Source of the DNA: an uncultured bacterium
Lineage (GTDB): Bacteria > Fidelibacterota > Marinisomatia > Marinisomatales > Marinisomataceae
Reading direction: 5' to 3'
Assembly: GCA_943788675.1 (NCBI GenBank)
Contig: CALSRE010000002.1
Span: forward strand, 201,371 to 265,370
Length of the DNA: 64,000 nt
Positions 62,055-64,000 of this stretch are shown here, piece by piece. Each line of letters opens with the position of its first letter. Position 1 is the first letter of the stretch. The notes beneath the pieces were generated by a model. The model was given only the letters and a program-made list of their open reading frames with translations. It was not told the DNA's origin and did no database searches. A program made the translations under genes and the position numbers.

Positions 62055-62618
62055 CTATTTTTTATTAAAACAAATACTATGTATCAAAGTTTCATTTAAT
62101 AATTCTGGATGGCATGTTACTCCTACGTGCATTCCTTGCTTTACCCCAATTACTTCATTTTTGTAAGTTGCAAAAACTTCAACATCTTTTCCAATTTCTT
62201 TTATTTTTGGCGCTCTGATAAAAAGCGCTTTAGTATCTTTGCTTGAGTCTAAATAATTAACTGAAATGTTTCCCTCAAAAGAATGTACCTGTCTTCCATA
62301 AGCATTTCTTTGCATAATAACATCTAAAAAACCAAAATTATAAACTCTCTCATCGTTTGCTTGTTTAGACATTAAAATAATGCCAGCGCAAGTACCTAGT
62401 ATAGGTTTGTAATTTGAAAAATCTTTAATTCCATCAATTAAATTGTCATTTTTTTTAAATAGCTTTGAAATTGTTGTTGATTCTCCTCCCGGAAAAACAA
62501 GACCATCTAAACAATCAAGGTCTTTAGATTTATTAACTAGCCTATAATCTAGATTAAGTTTTTTAATAACTTTTATGTGAGCATCAAAATTTCCTTGAAG
62601 TGCAAGGACGCCAATCAC
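62055..62618 (-). CDS. pdxT: Pyridoxal 5'-phosphate synthase glutaminase subunit PdxT
   Basis: 187 residues. IGVLALQGNFDAHIKVIKKL, GGESTTISKL, GTCAGIILMSKQ (nucleophile Cys), and TCHPELL (catalytic His-Glu). Provides ammonia to PdxS. Two bases follow pdxS. Confidence 0.97.
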   Translation of the reverse strand: MIGVLALQGNFDAHIKVIKKLNLDYRLVNKSKDLDCLDGLVFPGGESTTISKLFKKNDNLIDGIKDFSNYKPILGTCAGIILMSKQANDERVYNFGFLDVIMQRNAYGRQVHSFEGNISVNYLDSSKDTKALFIRAPKIKEIGKDVEVFATYKNEVIGVKQGMHVGVTCHPELLNETLIHSICFNKK

Positions 62619-62620
62619 AA

Positions 62621-63493
62621 TCAGTCTCCTCTATTAGAAAATTTTTCTTCTTCAGCAATATCAGACATAAGAATCCCTTTCATAGCATCTTTCAGATTAT
62701 AAGAGGCGCTTAATACATCTTTTGCATTTTTGTAATGTGTTACTGATTTTACAATTGCATGTGCTCTTTCAGATGGATCTTCACTCTTAAATATTCCCGA
62801 GCCTACAAAAACTGTTTCAGCTCCTAATTGCATCATCAATGATGCATCTGCAGGAGTTGCAATTCCTCCAGCAGCAAAGTTAGGAACGGTAAGTTTTTGA
62901 TTTTTTGCTACCTCTTCAACCAAATCAACAGGAACTCTATATTCTTCTGCTTTTAAAGATAAGTCTGCATTTTGAAGTTCAATAATTTGAGAAGTGATCA
63001 TTTTCATATGTCTAACTGCTTCTACAATATTTCCACTTCCAGCTTCACCTTTAGTTCGAATTAAAGCTGCGCCTTCATGAATTCTTCTCAATGCTTCTCC
63101 TAAGTTCCTTGCACCACAAACGAATGGTGCTTTAAAAGGATGCTTGTCTACATGCGCATACTCATCTGCCATTGTTAACACTTCGCTTTCATCGATAAAA
63201 TCTACTTCTAATGCTTCCAAGATTTGAGCTTCGGCAAAATGTCCAATTCTACATTTAGCCATAACAGGTATAGACACATTCTCCTGTATTTCTTTGATCA
63301 TATGAGGATTACTCATTCTAGCAACCCCACCATCTTTTCTAATATCTGAAGGTATTCTTTCAAGAGCCATAACTGATACTGCTCCTGCGTCTTCTGCTAT
63401 TTTGGCTTGCTCAACGTTTGTTACATCCATAATTACCCCGCCCTTTAACATTTCTGCTAAACCGACTTTAACTTTAAATGATTCTTTACTCAT
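62621..63493 (-). CDS. pdxS: Pyridoxal 5'-phosphate synthase PdxS
   Basis: 290 residues. [44 protein letters not shown] is the near-invariant PdxS block; [19 protein letters not shown] and [19 protein letters not shown](A)E follow. It makes PLP from ribose-5-phosphate, glyceraldehyde-3-phosphate and ammonia, forming a complex with PdxT. Overlaps ispH by 8 bp. Confidence 0.98.
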   Translation of the reverse strand: MSKESFKVKVGLAEMLKGGVIMDVTNVEQAKIAEDAGAVSVMALERIPSDIRKDGGVARMSNPHMIKEIQENVSIPVMAKCRIGHFAEAQILEALEVDFIDESEVLTMADEYAHVDKHPFKAPFVCGARNLGEALRRIHEGAALIRTKGEAGSGNIVEAVRHMKMITSQIIELQNADLSLKAEEYRVPVDLVEEVAKNQKLTVPNFAAGGIATPADASLMMQLGAETVFVGSGIFKSEDPSERAHAIVKSVTHYKNAKDVLSASYNLKDAMKGILMSDIAEEEKFSNRGD

Positions 63494-64000
63494 GAATAAT
63501 TTCCTTTTCTTCTGTATTGGTTATTTCTTTGACTTTTTTAATTACTGACTCTATTATCCAATCTGGAGTTGAAGCTCCTGCAGATATTCCTATTGAATTT
63601 ACATCACTTGTTATCCAAGCGAAATCAATTTCTGCTGCACAAGTAACTTGATAAGTATTTTTATTTCTTTCTTTACTCAATTCTGCTAACCTTTTTGAAT
63701 TTGCGCTTGTGAAAGAGCCGATAATAATCATCAAGTCTGTAATTTCAGATAACTCCTTAATTTGCTCTTGATTTCTCTTTGTTGGAAAACAGATTGTATT
63801 AACAAACCTCAAGTCAAATACTTTTGTCATCAAAATATTTATAATATCTTGAACATTCTCTATTGTCTGGGTTGACTGACTTACTATCCCTGCTTTCTTA
63901 GTTTTTCTTAATGCTTTTGCTTCTTCGACTGAAGCTATAATTATTGGATCTGGTATTTGACTTGCAATACCTACTACTTCATCATGGCCATGATCGCCAA
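63486..64000 (-). CDS. ispH: 4-hydroxy-3-methylbut-2-enyl diphosphate reductase, N-terminus off window
   Basis: The minus-strand frame is open from base 64000 to the stop at 63486, so the gene is cut at its 5' end. The visible part begins [18 protein letters not shown] (GDxxHxEVxG of IspH) and continues through [15 protein letters not shown] (Fe-S Cys), [28 protein letters not shown] and [16 protein letters not shown]. About 90 N-terminal residues are missing. An internal ATG at about 63833 is not the start: the conserved sequence continues in frame upstream. Last enzyme of the MEP pathway, making IPP/DMAPP; needs a 4Fe-4S cluster. Confidence 0.93.
   Translation of the reverse strand, partial: GDHGHDEVVGIASQIPDPIIIASVEEAKALRKTKKAGIVSQSTQTIENVQDIINILMTKVFDLRFVNTICFPTKRNQEQIKELSEITDLMIIIGSFTSANSKRLAELSKERNKNTYQVTCAAEIDFAWITSDVNSIGISAGASTPDWIIESVIKKVKEITNTEEKEIIHE

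Noticed and set aside
63486-63833. A 115-residue small protein at the window end
   Set aside because: It is the C-terminal part of ispH; the frame and family motifs continue upstream to the edge.
1-64000. CRISPR arrays, insertion sequences, prophage genes, tRNA or rRNA genes
   Set aside because: I saw no regularly spaced direct repeats, transposase or phage proteins, or tRNA/rRNA sequence. The tyrosine recombinase looks like housekeeping XerC/D.

Overview
The window is AT-rich, gene-dense bacterial DNA with almost no intergenic space. Its gene content suggests a free-living marine Gram-negative heterotroph. Markers are a green-type proteorhodopsin, a TonB-dependent receptor with a carboxypeptidase-regulatory-like N-terminus, a secreted M43-like protease with a C-terminal SYPNPFN/FlgD-like sorting domain (type IX secretion style), a large one-chain indolepyruvate:ferredoxin oxidoreductase, a B12-dependent ribonucleotide reductase and a methylmalonyl-CoA mutase subunit. 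This mix fits Marinimicrobia (SAR406) or another Fibrobacterota-Chlorobiota-Bacteroidota relative. The taxonomic call is inference; there is no rRNA in the window to settle it.

Region 1 (1-10357) is accessory metabolism, nearly all on the minus strand: a TIGR01777 epimerase (partial), a crotonase, a thioesterase, a DCC-family protein, a DUF1295 membrane protein, a rhodanese and a PNPOx-like flavoprotein. Two unannotated small membrane ORFs are threaded between them. Proteorhodopsin stands alone on the plus strand and ends in a bidirectional terminator. Converging on it is an acyl-CoA cluster: MaoC hydratase, a histidine phosphatase that appears to start at AUU, an acyl-CoA dehydrogenase, and an aminoglycoside-phosphotransferase-like kinase. 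The kinase/dehydrogenase pair resembles LvaA/LvaC and vertebrate ACAD10/11, so I propose a route that turns 4-hydroxyacyl-CoA into enoyl-CoA through a phosphorylated intermediate. A MATE transporter and a secreted MsrB follow.

Region 2 (10358-23509) has the TonB receptor (plus), a threonine/serine dehydratase, the secreted protease, the indolepyruvate oxidoreductase (all minus), and nrdJ (plus).

Region 3 (23525-64000) is an unbroken minus-strand array of about 40 genes with gaps usually under 50 bp and many start/stop overlaps. In transcription order it reads: ispH (partial), pdxS, pdxT, dxs, mcmA1, a cytochrome c maturation block (ccmE, ccmF, small ORF, ccmA, ccmB, ccmC, a ccmD-like ORF), an archaeal-type GAPDH homologue, an MBL hydrolase, tilS, ftsH, folP, cdaA, a PNPOx-UbiA fusion, prfB with a programmed frameshift, lysS, a LolCDE-type transporter, dnaK, an AsmA-like protein, a MoxR/DUF58/BatD-like set, efp, accB, accC, gcvH, xerC/D, an M50 protease, miaA, pyrB, pyrC, rplM, rpsI, rpsB, tsf, pyrH and frr. 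The CcmE has CxxxY in place of HxxxY, pointing to the System I* variant. The most unusual items are the kinase/dehydrogenase/phosphatase cluster, the AUU start, the hairpin enclosing the prfB frameshift site, the archaeal-type GAPDH homologue and the flavin-barrel/UbiA fusion.
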